Notes: generated by a model not told the origin, from the letters alone. DNA of 64,000 nucleotides from an uncultured Capnocytophaga sp. (GCF_937936315.1 NZ_CALGWU010000025.1:83885-147884), one strand, 5' to 3'; positions 16,140 to 26,900 are shown, numbered from the stretch's first letter. Translations and numbers: made by a program.

Positions 16140-18242
16140 TTATTTTGCATTGAAGATAGAAAGGTGTTTTTCCATTTCTTTGAGGTCAGAAACACTCTCT
16201 TCTTCGGTTTCTACCAATACTTTCATCAGTTTGACTGCTTTTTGCTGAATAGACAAAGCCGTAACTTTATCACCTTGAGTATAAAGCAAACAAGCCAGAG
16301 TATCAAGCATAAAAGGGTTCTCTGGGACTAAGTCTGCTGCTATTTTTGCCCATTCCATAGCTTGGGTTACTTTAGAAACATCGGTATTTTCTTCTTCAAA
16401 AACTTTCCACGCTATATTATTGGCTACTAAAGCAAATTGATATTTGTAACGTTTCCAATCGCTATTCTCTTTTTGCTGTTCAAAACGCTTGTCTAAGGCA
16501 GCAAGCACACTTCCGCCTCCCTCAGATTTTAGTGTATTGAAATAGGTAGCAAAGAAAGCTGTAAGTTCATTAGGAGTGAACTTTTTATAGAAATCTACTA
16601 AGTGATTAAGAGAGAGCAATTGTTGTTTTTCAGCTGCTAAAAGCGTGCGTTGCAAATCTTTAAAAGGCACAACTTTATTGGTTGCTAAATCTTTAATCGT
16701 GCGATAGAGGGAGGTAGTGTATACATCTATTTTTTCATCTTTTACAGCAGAGTAATTTTCTACCAAATAGCAAATTGCTTTATAATCGGTAAGGGTTAAT
16801 GGATTGGGAGTGTTGAATATTTTATGTGAGAGAGAAACTGCTCCAAAGTTGCGCGCCAACAAACTGTAATAAGATTGATTTAGAGGTTTCTTTTCGTTGT
16901 AGTGAGCTACTAAACGCTCCCACTGAGTAGCGAGTTGTGCAGGGGTAAGTTGCAAATGGTAGATGCGTTCAGGTTGTAAACCTAAAAAGTAATCCGTTTG
17001 ATCTTCTTCATCCGTTTCGGCAACTTTAGGGAGCAAATAGTACAAATTCACTTTGTAATTAACTTGAAACACTTCATTCATCACTTGTAGCACTTCGGCG
17101 ATGGGTGCTTGTGGATTGGTGAGTGTTTTATCCACTTTGCGTGCTAAAACTATAGCCTGATACACCTCGGCATCCATAGCATTATTGAAATATTCAGCCT
17201 CAGGGTCTATCGGTTGTGAATAGACAATAGTTTCGTTCTCACCTACTACTATCAGCTGGGGAGTTGTGGTAGAGAATCCGTGTTTTTTCAGCCATTTATG
17301 GTCTTTACGACTCGCTATATAATAAACATAAGGCAGAGTGATTTGAGGCGTTTCTTCGCTATCATCATCCTCTTCCCAATCTTTGCTATATTTATCGGTG
17401 AGATAATTCACTAATTTCTCATTCCAACCCTCAGTAGCCGTGAGTATCACCAAGAGTTGTTGTTCTTTTTTAGCTTTCTGTAAGGCTTCTTTTAGAGTCT
17501 TTTCCGGAGTAATTGTTAATTCGGCAGAGGCTTTGTGAAGTTGCTGTTGCCAATTAGGCAAAGGGTTGATACTCACTAAAGGAAACTGAGGAGAGGTGGC
17601 TTTATTTTTCTTCTTAAATAGGGCTATGGAATCTATATGTTCATCGGCGACTATCAAACTTTGGGTAGGAGCATCATATACAAAATTAACCTCTTCTAAC
17701 ATATTGTGAGGATGAGATAGATAATTTATTTTCAGTGCATTGGTTTGTTTTCCTATAGCAAACTTTTCTACTTTCACTTTAGCATTGCTCTGATGTTCCG
17801 TAAACTGTTGTATATATTCAGCCATTTGGGTGTCTACCAAATAGAGATATTCGGTGCGAGGAATAGTTACTCGTAAGGCTTCAGAATATTTTACTGGGTG
17901 TAAAGCAGTTAGAGCAGTATAGGTCACTTCACCTTTAGCATTTTCATAACCCACATAGATATAGTTTTCCAATTCATTAGCTATATAAAATGTAAGTTCT
18001 AATTGGGATGATTTTCCCTCTTCTTTATGAAGTGCAAATGAAGGGTTAGGTGCCGATGTGAAGGTAATTTTATCACCTTCAATGGAATAATTTCCTGAGA
18101 AGAGCGTAAGATTATAGGTATTGTCGCTATTGAGATGCAACTCACCTGCATTCTGTAAACTAAATTTGTAAACTCCTTGTATATCTTTGTTTTGTGCCAA
18201 AACACTCAAAGAGCAGAACAGTAATGGAAGTATATATTTCAT
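16140..18242 (-). CDS. Exported protein of unknown function, 700 residues
   Basis: Starts MKYILPLLFCSLSVLAQ, a clear signal peptide with cleavage before Q or N; the start at 18242 was preferred over an upstream frame extension because it begins the signal peptide. The first about 100 mature residues look like a beta-rich domain (GVYKFSLQNAGELHLNSD). A middle region (KEALQKAKKEQQLLVILTAT, about residue 250 on) resembles the opening of a thioredoxin-like fold but has no CxxC. The C-terminal about 150 residues look like TPR-type helices (AMEWAKIAADLVPENPFMLD). No function can be assigned; periplasmic location is inferred. Confidence 0.78.
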   Translation of the reverse strand: MKYILPLLFCSLSVLAQNKDIQGVYKFSLQNAGELHLNSDNTYNLTLFSGNYSIEGDKITFTSAPNPSFALHKEEGKSSQLELTFYIANELENYIYVGYENAKGEVTYTALTALHPVKYSEALRVTIPRTEYLYLVDTQMAEYIQQFTEHQSNAKVKVEKFAIGKQTNALKINYLSHPHNMLEEVNFVYDAPTQSLIVADEHIDSIALFKKKNKATSPQFPLVSINPLPNWQQQLHKASAELTITPEKTLKEALQKAKKEQQLLVILTATEGWNEKLVNYLTDKYSKDWEEDDDSEETPQITLPYVYYIASRKDHKWLKKHGFSTTTPQLIVVGENETIVYSQPIDPEAEYFNNAMDAEVYQAIVLARKVDKTLTNPQAPIAEVLQVMNEVFQVNYKVNLYYLLPKVAETDEEDQTDYFLGLQPERIYHLQLTPAQLATQWERLVAHYNEKKPLNQSYYSLLARNFGAVSLSHKIFNTPNPLTLTDYKAICYLVENYSAVKDEKIDVYTTSLYRTIKDLATNKVVPFKDLQRTLLAAEKQQLLSLNHLVDFYKKFTPNELTAFFATYFNTLKSEGGGSVLAALDKRFEQQKENSDWKRYKYQFALVANNIAWKVFEEENTDVSKVTQAMEWAKIAADLVPENPFMLDTLACLLYTQGDKVTALSIQQKAVKLMKVLVETEEESVSDLKEMEKHLSIFNAK

Positions 18243-18248
18243 AATTTG

Positions 18249-18268
18249 GTGCAAGCCACACGGGCTTG
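18249..18268. repeat. Dispersed repeat core GTGCAAGCCACACGGGC
   Basis: Positions 18249-18265 match 22048-22064 in 16 of 17 bases. CAAGCC and GGCTTG also form a 6-base-pair hairpin followed by TTTTT on the plus strand. It sits between pcm and the 16140-18242 gene. Confidence 0.65.
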
Positions 18269-18282
18269 TTTTTATCAATTTA

Positions 18283-18933
18283 CTAATTTTTTTCTTTTAA
18301 CATTGGTACGAATTGAAAAGTACCATAATCAGTTTTGTGAAATTCTTTTTCTGAAATGCGTTCGTAGAGTGTCATTGTTTGAGTATCATTGCCTATAGGA
18401 ATTACCAATCGACCTCCAATGGCTAATTGTGAGAGGAGCGCATTGGGCACATAAGGTGCTCCCGCAGTTACTAAAATACGATCGAAGGGTGCATCGTTAG
18501 GCAAACCTTTGTAACCATCGCCAAAATACATACGCACTGGTTTATTGATGAGCTTAGGCAACAGCATTTGGGCTTGCTTGAAGAGTTTTTGTTGGCGCTC
18601 AATTGTGTAGAGTTTTACATTTAAATACAAGAGCACACTAGACTGATAACCACTACCTGTACCTATTTCTAATACTTTTTGATGTGGAGCTACTTGTAGT
18701 AATTCGGTTTGGAAAGCTACAGTATAGGGTTGAGAGATGGTTTGGTCTTCACCTATTGGGAAGGCTTTATCTTGATAGGCGTGATCTTCAAAACTGCTAT
18801 CCATAAACAAATGGCGAGGGATAGCGCGAATAGCAGCTAACACTCGTTCATCTTTAATTCCTTTTTCTTTGAGTAAATCAGCTAATTGATTGCGTAATCC
18901 TTGATGTTTTAATGTATCTTTAAGCGGTAGCAT
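18283..18933 (-). CDS. pcm: Protein-L-isoaspartate O-methyltransferase
   Basis: Repairs isoaspartyl residues in aged proteins by S-adenosylmethionine-dependent methylation. The 216-residue protein has the SAM-binding motif I LEIGTGSGYQSSVL, the N-terminal substrate region FPIGEDQTISQPYTVAFQTE, the motif II region DRILVTAGAPYVPNALL, and the post-III segment GGRLVIPIG. Length and motif order fit the family. No strong promoter was found upstream. Confidence 0.95.
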   Translation of the reverse strand: MLPLKDTLKHQGLRNQLADLLKEKGIKDERVLAAIRAIPRHLFMDSSFEDHAYQDKAFPIGEDQTISQPYTVAFQTELLQVAPHQKVLEIGTGSGYQSSVLLYLNVKLYTIERQQKLFKQAQMLLPKLINKPVRMYFGDGYKGLPNDAPFDRILVTAGAPYVPNALLSQLAIGGRLVIPIGNDTQTMTLYERISEKEFHKTDYGTFQFVPMLKEKN

Positions 18934-19030
18934 AGTCTTATTTTGGGCACAAAATTCTATCTTTTTTTGAAGAAAAAAAACATTTTTGTTATTTTTTAGT
19001 AAAAAAAATGGTTTTATTAAAAAAACTTTC

Positions 19031-19038
19031 TACTTTTG
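19031..19038 (+). promoter_or_regulatory. -7 box for the 19066 lipoprotein gene
   Basis: TACTTTTG, 27 bases before the ATG at 19066; the -33 region is A/T-rich without a clear TTG. Confidence 0.55.
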
Positions 19039-19065
19039 TAGCGAAAAAAACTAAATTAGCAAGAG

Positions 19066-19653
19066 ATGAAACGTTTCAACAAACTGCACTTCATCACGTT
19101 TTTTCTTCTGGCTACTGCTTGTAGAGTGAGTGAAAACTCATCAGAAACCTCTCAAGTAGTGAATATAGAAGGCAAGTATGAAGTAAAACTACCTAACTCT
19201 CTTACTAACCAAAATAACCTCTACGAGCAAGCATCTCTACAATACGGAGATCGTAAAACTGATTTCTTTGTAGCAGTTATTGACGAAAACCGAGAGGAAC
19301 TTAACGATGTACTTTATGAGGTTTTAAAAGATTCCCTAAAAATTCGTAGCAAAAAAGGTTTTGCTAAAAAGTTTAAGCTCAAAAATTATTTTGAGATTTG
19401 CAAGAAAGGTTGGGCTGATGCTAATATGATGCGCCCTACTGCCAAGCAAATCACCGAGACCACCATTAACAAGTATCCTGCTATTGTAGTAGAAACTACA
19501 GAAGAAGTGAATGGTATGGGAGTGTTTTATGTGGTAGCAATTATCCAAACAAAGAAAACGTACTACCAAATTTTCACATGGACATTAGCTAACAAGAAGG
19601 AAAAGCACTACAAGCAAATGAAGGAAATTATCAATTCTTTTAAAGAATTATAA
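19066..19653 (+). CDS. Small lipoprotein of unknown function
   Basis: A 195-residue protein with a lipoprotein signal peptide (FITFFLLATAC, Cys about residue 19), followed by RVSENSSETS, which lacks an acidic surface-export signature. The mature domain (EGKYEVKLPNSL, TTINKYPAIVVETTEEVNG, ending MKEIINSFKEL) resembles PsbP- or YcnI-like one-domain lipoproteins that test for misfolding or ligands, but no family was confidently recognised. It stands alone on the plus strand, with its own -7 box and a strong terminator. Confidence 0.78.
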   Translation: MKRFNKLHFITFFLLATACRVSENSSETSQVVNIEGKYEVKLPNSLTNQNNLYEQASLQYGDRKTDFFVAVIDENREELNDVLYEVLKDSLKIRSKKGFAKKFKLKNYFEICKKGWADANMMRPTAKQITETTINKYPAIVVETTEEVNGMGVFYVVAIIQTKKTYYQIFTWTLANKKEKHYKQMKEIINSFKEL

Positions 19654-19662
19654 GTGTAAGAG

Positions 19663-19684
19663 GGGGCGTTTTGCAAAACGCCCC
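19663..19684. terminator. Bidirectional terminator, 22-base perfect palindrome
   Basis: GGGGCGTTTTG followed by its complement CAAAACGCCCC is a perfect palindrome between convergent genes. The minus-strand gene's stop codon begins right at its edge. Confidence 0.8.
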
Positions 19685-20811
19685 TATTCTTTTCTTGGAG
19701 GGCGTTTGCTATCTATATTAGGGCGATAGTATTTACCATCTATTTTTACTTCGTTGTCACGCTGTGGGTAACCAAAGAAAGCATCTATTTTTCGTACTTC
19801 AGTAACTTGAGCATCATACTCATTACCTTCTTTATCTACAAATAATATAGTATCACCGTCATAAACTAAAATGTAATTGCTCCATAAAGTTAATTTCTCT
19901 ATATCTGTATAGCAAGCAGGTATAAATCTACTTTCATCTTCTTTGCCTTTATAATATTTGAAATATCCTTTTTTATCGCCTAAGTACAAGTTGAAGTTAG
20001 AGCCTGATCTATCAATTACATCATAAATAATGGGCAAGACTGTGTTTCCTTGCTCATCTAAAAAGCCCCAATGCTTATCTTTTTGCACTAAAAATAATTT
20101 AGGAGTAGTGTAATTCTCTTTTTCTAACACCTTATATTCAATAGGAATCACAATTTTTCCGTCATTATCAATCGTTCCCCATAGTGAATCCTTTTTTACT
20201 CTGGCGACTCCTTTATCAAAAATATCAATGTGATCATAACTAGCAGGGACGATGATTTTCCCTTGACGTTTAAGTCCAAATTTACCATTTTCTATATAAG
20301 GAATAGCTATTTGAATATCTTCTTCATTTTTATATGTATTGAGCGATGAATATCCTGCTCCACCTGCACAAAAGAAGAACAGACAGCCCCCACTACTACT
20401 ATAAGTATCCACACGCATATCGTTTTCAATATTAGGATATATCAACACCTTGTAAACTGAGGAATAGAAATATACAGGAAAGAAAGGCAGCAATCTACGC
20501 GATACAAACTTCCAGCCGTCTTTTTTAAGTTTTCCTTTGATACTTTTAGTTTCTGTAAGTACTTTTCCTTCTTTAAAAATCTCATAATTCACGTGGAGCG
20601 AATCACCCTTAAACTGCAGTTTGAAACGCATTGGAATCCCCTCTTTATCTAAATAACTATAAGGCAAAAAGGTGAAACAATTGCCTTTACTACCATTTGT
20701 TTCATAAGAATAAGCGTAATAAGTGCGATTGTTTAGCGCGGACATATCCATCTTAGAGCTACTACAAGCTACTATTAAGAGAAAGGGAATAAGGCAAAAG
20801 AGTTTTTTCAT
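19684..20811 (-). CDS. WG-repeat lipoprotein (second copy)
   Basis: A 375-residue lipoprotein: signal MKKLFCLIPFLLIVAC, lipidated Cys at about 16, then SSSKMD. The N-terminal half (about 20-165) is a beta-rich domain; the C-terminal half carries WG-type repeats (GKFGLKRQGKIIVPASYD, SLWGTIDNDGKIVIPIEY, HWGFLDEQGNTVLPIIYD), a beta repeat of unknown binding role. It is a paralogue of the gene just upstream, sharing the opening MxxLNxxxxYAxS after the Cys, and overlaps it by 4 bases (20808-20811). The lack of acidic residues right after Cys suggests it faces the periplasm. Confidence 0.85.
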   Translation of the reverse strand: MKKLFCLIPFLLIVACSSSKMDMSALNNRTYYAYSYETNGSKGNCFTFLPYSYLDKEGIPMRFKLQFKGDSLHVNYEIFKEGKVLTETKSIKGKLKKDGWKFVSRRLLPFFPVYFYSSVYKVLIYPNIENDMRVDTYSSSGGCLFFFCAGGAGYSSLNTYKNEEDIQIAIPYIENGKFGLKRQGKIIVPASYDHIDIFDKGVARVKKDSLWGTIDNDGKIVIPIEYKVLEKENYTTPKLFLVQKDKHWGFLDEQGNTVLPIIYDVIDRSGSNFNLYLGDKKGYFKYYKGKEDESRFIPACYTDIEKLTLWSNYILVYDGDTILFVDKEGNEYDAQVTEVRKIDAFFGYPQRDNEVKIDGKYYRPNIDSKRPPRKE

Positions 20812-21977
20812 TTTTCTTGAATATTTATAGGTTTTTCAGATCGCATTGCGGGACGTTTAGTCTCTAAGTTAGGTTTATAAAAACTATTATCAATCTTTAC
20901 TATGCATTCCTTTCCCAACTTTTCCCCCATAAAAGTTTCCCACTTGCTTAGATGAACTATTTGCAAATCATATTCATTACCTTTGTGATCTATGAAAAGA
21001 GGTGTTAGTCCATCGTATACTAATATATGATCTGAATTAAGAGTGCGCATTTCTATTTTGCTATATACAGCGGGAATAAATAAATAAGGCATTTGAGATG
21101 GGGAATTAGTATTGTAAGTAAAATACCCTACTTTATTACCTATCCCTAAAATGTAACTTCTCTCATTAGATTGTTTTTCTATATAACTATAAATAAGAGG
21201 CAATATAGGTACTCCTGAAGGTTCTAAAAATCCGTATCGCCTTTCTTTTTGTGCTATAAACAAAGGGTGACTATCTACTGATTTGTCATACTGCAAAGCA
21301 TCGTATTCTAAAGGAATGATCATCTGACCATTTTTATCAATGGTACCCCATTTCCCTTCTCGTTCTACAATAAAAAAACCATCAGTATAGGCACTGATAT
21401 AATCATATTGAGGAGGTATAAGCAACTTTCCTCCCTTGTTGATACCATATTTACCATTTTCAAAAAAAGGAATCATCAGCTCTTCATCATTGATACGCTT
21501 GTAAATATGCTTTAATTTATAGGAATAACCAGATCCTAATACAGCTAATACAGCTCCCTCTCTATCTATATAAGTATCTACTCTCAAATTCCCTTCTTCA
21601 GTAGGGCGCAAACGCAGTCGGTGAATATAAATTCTCATATAAATAGGAAAATAAGGCACTATTTCACGAGCGGCATAATAGCGCCAAAAACGCCTTTTTT
21701 GTTTGCCTTTAAAACCTCTTACTATAGGAATAGTTGAGCCATTAGCAATTGAGTAGTAAGTTACAAACAAAGAATCTTTTTTAAAATGCAACCGAAAACT
21801 ATTCACTACTGCCTTTTGCTGTTGGTATTCCAAAGGTACAAAAGGAAATTTGCGTTCATTATCTTCTTCCTTTTCTTTAGAAAAAGCATAAAAAGACACA
21901 TCATTTAGCACAGTCATATCTACTGTTTTACAAGCGATAAATAAAAAACATAATATAAGGGGAAGAAATGTTTTCAT
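20808..21977 (-). CDS. WG-repeat lipoprotein (first copy)
   Basis: A 389-residue lipoprotein: signal MKTFLPLILCFLFIAC then KTVDMTVLND. The start at 21977 was chosen over an upstream in-frame one because the signal peptide starts there. Architecture equals that of the downstream paralogue: a beta domain, then WG repeats (GKYGINKGGKLLIPPQYD, GKWGTIDKNGQMIIPLEY, RRYGFLEPSGVPILPLIY). The two copies overlap by 4 bases and must be translated from one message. The pair clearly arose by duplication; function unknown. The 5' leader is pyrimidine-rich on the coding strand. Confidence 0.85.
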   Translation of the reverse strand: MKTFLPLILCFLFIACKTVDMTVLNDVSFYAFSKEKEEDNERKFPFVPLEYQQQKAVVNSFRLHFKKDSLFVTYYSIANGSTIPIVRGFKGKQKRRFWRYYAAREIVPYFPIYMRIYIHRLRLRPTEEGNLRVDTYIDREGAVLAVLGSGYSYKLKHIYKRINDEELMIPFFENGKYGINKGGKLLIPPQYDYISAYTDGFFIVEREGKWGTIDKNGQMIIPLEYDALQYDKSVDSHPLFIAQKERRYGFLEPSGVPILPLIYSYIEKQSNERSYILGIGNKVGYFTYNTNSPSQMPYLFIPAVYSKIEMRTLNSDHILVYDGLTPLFIDHKGNEYDLQIVHLSKWETFMGEKLGKECIVKIDNSFYKPNLETKRPAMRSEKPINIQEK

Positions 21978-22034
21978 CGTGAAAAATGAAGAGTGAAAAG
22001 GGAATAGGGAATAGAGGATAGTGAAAAAGTAATA

Positions 22035-22084
22035 AACTTTGCCAAAGGTGCGAGCCACACGGGCAGGAAAACTTTGGCAAAGTT
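22035..22084. repeat. Dispersed intergenic repeat, copy A
   Basis: AACTTTGCCAAAG (22035-22047) and CTTTGGCAAAGTT (22072-22084) are perfect inverted copies, each itself close to palindromic, and flank GTGCGAGCCACACGGGC (22048-22064). It lies between tyrS and the lipoprotein gene and could fold to a terminator-like hairpin for tyrS. Confidence 0.75.
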
Positions 22085-22099
22085 GGATATTATAAAGAG

Positions 22100-23395
22100 T
22101 TATACTTTCTTTACTATAAAGTAGTTTTTCTTTCCGCGTTGTAATAGGATAAATTTACCATCTACAAGGTCTTTTTCAGCTATTTGGTAGTCTTCACCTA
22201 CTTTTTCTTTGTTCACTGAAATAGAATTTTCTTTCAAGGCACGACGTGCTTCGGAATTAGAACTAATAAAGCCTGTTTTTGCTGAAAGAATGGCAATCAT
22301 ATCAAGTCCGCTAACAATATCGGCTGCACTTACTTCGGCTTGAGGTACACCATCAAACACCTCTAAGAAAGTTTTTTCGTCTAAAGTACGCAAATCGGCA
22401 GAGGTAGAGTTACCAAAGAGGATTTGTGATGCTTTTTTAGCTTTCTCAAGTTCTTCACGTCCGTGTACTAATATGGTGAGTTCTTCAGCTAATTTGTTTT
22501 GCAATACACGCAAGTGAGGCGCCTCGGCGTGTTGCGCGATGAGACTGTTGATTTCTTCTTTGCTGAGCATTGTAAAGATTTTGATATAACGCTCAGCATC
22601 AGCATCGGAGATATTAATCCAATATTGGTAGAACTTGTAAGGCGAAGTTTTCTCGGGGTCAAGCCACACGTTACCGCCTTCACTTTTACCAAATTTAGTA
22701 CCATCGGCTTTGGTAATCAGTGGACAAGTGAGGGCATACGCCTTTCCTCCTGCAATGCGACGAATGAGCTCGGTACCAGTGGTGATATTCCCCCATTGGT
22801 CTGACCCACCCATTTGTAAAGTGAGATTTTTCTCTTGATAGAGATGCAAAAAGTCATAACCTTGCAAGAGTTGGTATGAGAACTCAGTGAACGACATCCC
22901 ATCAGTATTTTCATTAGGGTCGAAGCGTTTTTTTACTGAATCCTTAGCCATCATATAGTTTACGGTGATGTGCTTACCGATATCGCGAATGAATGAAAGG
23001 AATGAGAACTCTTTCATCCAATCGTAGTTATTCACGAGTTCAGCACGATTAGGTGCAGTGCTTTCAAAATCGAGAAATTTTGCTAATTGTTTTTTGATAC
23101 CTGCTATATTGTGTGCTAATACTTCTTCGGTGAGCAAATTGCGTTCTACCGATTTACCTGAAGGGTCACCTATCATACCTGTTGCACCTCCTACGAGTGC
23201 ATAAGGTTTATGACCGCAATTTTGGAAATGGCGCAACATCATCACGCCCACTAAATGACCGATGTGCAGCGAGTCGGCAGTAGGGTCGATTCCCACATAA
23301 GCTGCGCGTAAACCTTCCATAAGGTGTTGTTCGGTTTCTGGCATAATATCCTGAATCATACCACGCCAACGCAATTCTTCTATAAAATTCTTCAT
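22100..23395 (-). CDS. tyrS: Tyrosyl-tRNA synthetase
   Basis: Charges tRNA-Tyr with tyrosine. The 431-residue class I enzyme has the HIGH motif in DSLHIGHLVG, LQMGGSDQWGNITTGTELIR in the tyrosine and ATP pocket, the KMSKS-type motif as KFGKS, and a C-terminal S4-like RNA-binding domain (about 360-431). It is a TyrS of the bacterial short type. It has its own promoter (23428-23457) and is followed by repeat copy A. Confidence 0.97.
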   Translation of the reverse strand: MKNFIEELRWRGMIQDIMPETEQHLMEGLRAAYVGIDPTADSLHIGHLVGVMMLRHFQNCGHKPYALVGGATGMIGDPSGKSVERNLLTEEVLAHNIAGIKKQLAKFLDFESTAPNRAELVNNYDWMKEFSFLSFIRDIGKHITVNYMMAKDSVKKRFDPNENTDGMSFTEFSYQLLQGYDFLHLYQEKNLTLQMGGSDQWGNITTGTELIRRIAGGKAYALTCPLITKADGTKFGKSEGGNVWLDPEKTSPYKFYQYWINISDADAERYIKIFTMLSKEEINSLIAQHAEAPHLRVLQNKLAEELTILVHGREELEKAKKASQILFGNSTSADLRTLDEKTFLEVFDGVPQAEVSAADIVSGLDMIAILSAKTGFISSNSEARRALKENSISVNKEKVGEDYQIAEKDLVDGKFILLQRGKKNYFIVKKV

Positions 23396-23427
23396 TAGTT
23401 TTATTCGTTTATGATCTATAATTTGGG

Positions 23428-23457
23428 CAAAGGTACGAATTAATTGAGAATTAACAA
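23428..23457 (-). promoter_or_regulatory. Promoter for tyrS
   Basis: On the minus strand TTG (23455-23457), a 19-base spacer and TACCTTTG (23428-23435) match the Bacteroidetes consensus exactly. It is 33 bases upstream of the start codon. Confidence 0.8.
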
Positions 23458-23870
23458 GTAAAATTACTTAGACCTCCCTACATAGCTTGTTATCACAGAC
23501 TTTTACTCGAAGGAACATAAGCTACAAAAGTGAATATTTATTTAATAAAATTACCTTAACAAAGAATTTAGGTTTAAAGAAAGTTTGCTAAACTCCCTAC
23601 CAATATTAAGTCACACACAACTAATTGCACACATAAAAAAATATTAACATTTATTTAAAACTTAAAAACTTTTCTTTTTCTATGAGTATTCAGCTTTTTT
23701 GTTAAAAAATATTTAAAACACCTCTTTGAAAAACCTTTATTTTTTCGATTTTGCACGTTTTTATATGAAAAACTATTTTTTTATCAAAATTCTTTTTCGA
23801 TTGATTGATAAGTATTTGCAAAAACAGAAATGTTAAAATTAAAGATTATTAATAAATTTATTAGTTAAAA
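23458..23870. other. AT-rich intergenic region upstream of the glycan-uptake operon
   Basis: A stretch of about 410 bases without a supported gene between the divergent tyrS and susC promoters. It is rich in A and T tracts; no riboswitch, small RNA or operator could be recognised. Its length and place suggest regulatory binding sites for the operon at 23924-32130, but none is visible by eye. Confidence 0.5.
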
Positions 23871-23902
23871 TTTGGCAGTTCATTAAGAACTTTCTACCTT
23901 TG
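23871..23902 (+). promoter_or_regulatory. Promoter of the SusC/SusD glycan operon
   Basis: TTTG (23871-23874), a 20-base spacer and TACCTTTG (23895-23902) are followed by the ATG at 23924. No cognate regulator (anti-sigma/ECF pair, HTCS, SusR) lies next to the operon. Confidence 0.75.
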
Positions 23903-23923
23903 TCAAAAATAATTTTTTAGTAA

Positions 23924-26900
23924 ATGAAAGTAAAAGAATTAATGTTGCTATTCGTTTTGTTGCTATTCTGCACTGCTGTAATAGCACAAACGAGAGTATC
24001 TGTTACAGGTTCTGTTACAGGTAACGATGGACTCCCCCTTCCTGGGGTGAGTGTAGTTGTCAAAGGGACAACACGTGGTGTTTCAACCGATTTTGATGGG
24101 AAGTACGAAATTCAAGTCGCCCCTAACGAAGTGCTTGAATTCAGTTCTATGGGATACGCTTCTCAACTTAGAAAGATTGAAGCAAAAAAAGGAACGTTTA
24201 CTTTAAACATCGTTCTTAAAGAAGAAGCGCAACAACTTGGCGAAGTAGTAGTTACTGCGTTAGGTATCAAGCGTGAACAAAAAGCTTTAAGTTACAATGT
24301 ACAACAAGTAAATGCAGAAGAACTTACCAAGGTTAAAGATGCCAACTTCATCAACTCACTCACTGGTAAAGTAGCTGGGGTAACAATTAACCGCAGTTCT
24401 TCTGGTGTGGGTGGAGCTACCAAAGTGGTAATGCGTGGTGCTAAATCTATTGAAAAAAGCAATAACGCACTCTATGTAGTAGATGGTGTGCCTATGCTTT
24501 CTACTACTTCAACTCAAGGTAGTGGTAGATTTAATTCACAAGGAACTACTGAAAGTATTGCCGATATCAACCCCGATGATATTGAAAGTATGACCGTACT
24601 TACAGGGGCTTCGGCTGCCGCACTCTATGGTTCAGCTGCTGCCAATGGAGCTATCCTTATCACCACTAAAAAAGGTAAAGAAGGTAAAATGAACATTCAG
24701 CTATCCTCAAACACAGAACTTGGTAATCCGTTTATCTTACCTGAATTCCAAAACACCTATGGTAGTGATGGTAAAGTAACTTCTTGGGGAGCTAAATTAG
24801 CTGACGATGTAAGCCGTTATGACGTAAAGGACTTCTTCAAACCAGCTATTACCCTTACCAATTCGGTAGCACTCTCTGGAGGTACTGAAAAAAATCAAAC
24901 TTATTTCTCGGCAGCCTCTACCAATGCCGAAGGATTGGTTCCTAACAACCAGTACAACCGCTACAACTTTACAGTACGCAACACTACCCACTTGCTTAAT
25001 GACCGCTTGCGTATTGATGCTTCAGCAAGTTACATCCTCCAAAACCACCTTAATATGATCAACCAAGGAGAATATATGAACCCATTGGTAAGTGCTTATT
25101 TGATGCCTCGTGGCTATGGTTTACAACGTGCTCGCCAATTTGAACGTTATAACCCTACCACTCATATTTACGAACAAGTATGGGGTGATTTAACTGCTGG
25201 TTCTGATGGAACTTTCAATGGTAGCTATGCAGGTGATTATAGTTTACAAAATCCTTATTGGGTAGCTTATCGTAACTTGCGCGAAAGTAAACGCGAACGC
25301 AACATGCTCTCCCTTGGCGTTACATTCGACCTTAAAAAATGGAGCCCTGTTGAAAAATGGGATATTTCAGGACGTGTACGCACCGATAACACTAACTTTA
25401 CTAGCTCCGACAAACGTTATGCTTCTACTTTGTCACTATTAGACATGAGTAAAACAGGTTATTTTGGCATTGCTCGTGGTTATGAAAAACAAACTTACCT
25501 TGATGTACTTACTAACCTCAACAAAAATTTTGAATGGGAAGGCATAGGTCGTTTCTCTTTAGTAGCTAACATTGGGGCTTCTTTGCAAGACACCCGTTAT
25601 GACGAATTAGGCTATAAAGGTCCTTTACGCAAAGATGGTATTCCTAACGTATTCAACGCTTTTAATATCGACCAAGGCGCTGCCAAAACTAGACCTTACC
25701 AATCTGGTTATACCGAACAAACTCAATCTATTTTTGGTAGTTTAGAAGTAGGTTACAACAGTTGGCTTTACCTTACTCTCACCGGTCGTAACGATTGGGC
25801 TTCACAATTAGCTAACTCTCCACAATCTTCTTTCTTCTATCCTTCTGTGGGACTTTCTGGGGTACTTACCGATTTACTTTCTCCTGAAACAAAAGCTAAA
25901 TGGTATAACACCTTGTCTTTTGCTAAAATGCGTGTAGCCTTTAGTTCTGTGGCATCTCCTTTTGATAGAGAACTCACTACTCCTACTTTCACTTTCAATG
26001 AAGACACTAAAGTATGGAAAGCAGTTTCATATTTCCCTATTGGTGAATTGCGCCCTGAACGTACAGATTCTTACGAAGTAGGTATTGCTACTAAATGGCT
26101 CAAAGGAAATCTAACTTTTGACGCTACCATTTATCAAACAAATACCTACAACCAAACTATCAAAGCAGAAATCTCTCCTTCTACTGGTTACGATGGCATC
26201 TATTTACAAACCGGTGACGTACGCAACCGCGGACTTGAAGTAGGATTAGGTTACGACTTGAAAATCAAAGACAAATTCAGCTGGAATAGCTATTTCACTA
26301 TGAGCTACAACGAGAACAAAATCATGTCGCTCGTAGAAGATTATGTCAACCCTGTAACTGGACTACGTGAAGGTCGCAATTACTTAGAAAAAGGAGGAAT
26401 TGGTGGAGCTCGCTATATCCTTAAAACAGGAGGCACCTTGGGCGATGTGTATGCTACAAACGACTTCAAACGTGATTCCGATGGCAATATACTTGTTGAC
26501 AGCAATGGAAAAGTAAATGTAGCAGAGTATAGTGATCGTGACCAATATGTAAAATTAGGAACCGTATTACCTAAATACAACCTAGGATGGCGCAATGATT
26601 TCAATATTGGTAATGTAGGATTTGGAGCCATGTTCGCAGGACGTATTGGAGGTGTTGCTATCTCTATGACCCAAGCTGCCTTAGACCACTATGGCGTCTC
26701 TCAAGAATCTGCCGAGGCTCGTAATGCAGGAGGCATAAACCTCAATGGTTACAAAATACCTGCACAAGGTTACTTTGAAGAACGTGGTAAAGGACGTGTA
26801 GCTCAATACTATACTTATTCAGCTACTAACTTCCGCTTACAAGAAGCTTATATTTCTTACCACTTACCTCGTAAACTTGTGAATGATAAAGTAGATATTA

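Noticed and set aside
18243..18278. Twelve-residue N-terminal extension of the 700-residue exported protein
   Set aside because: It would place charged and polar residues ahead of a clear signal peptide, and is encoded by a dispersed repeat element.
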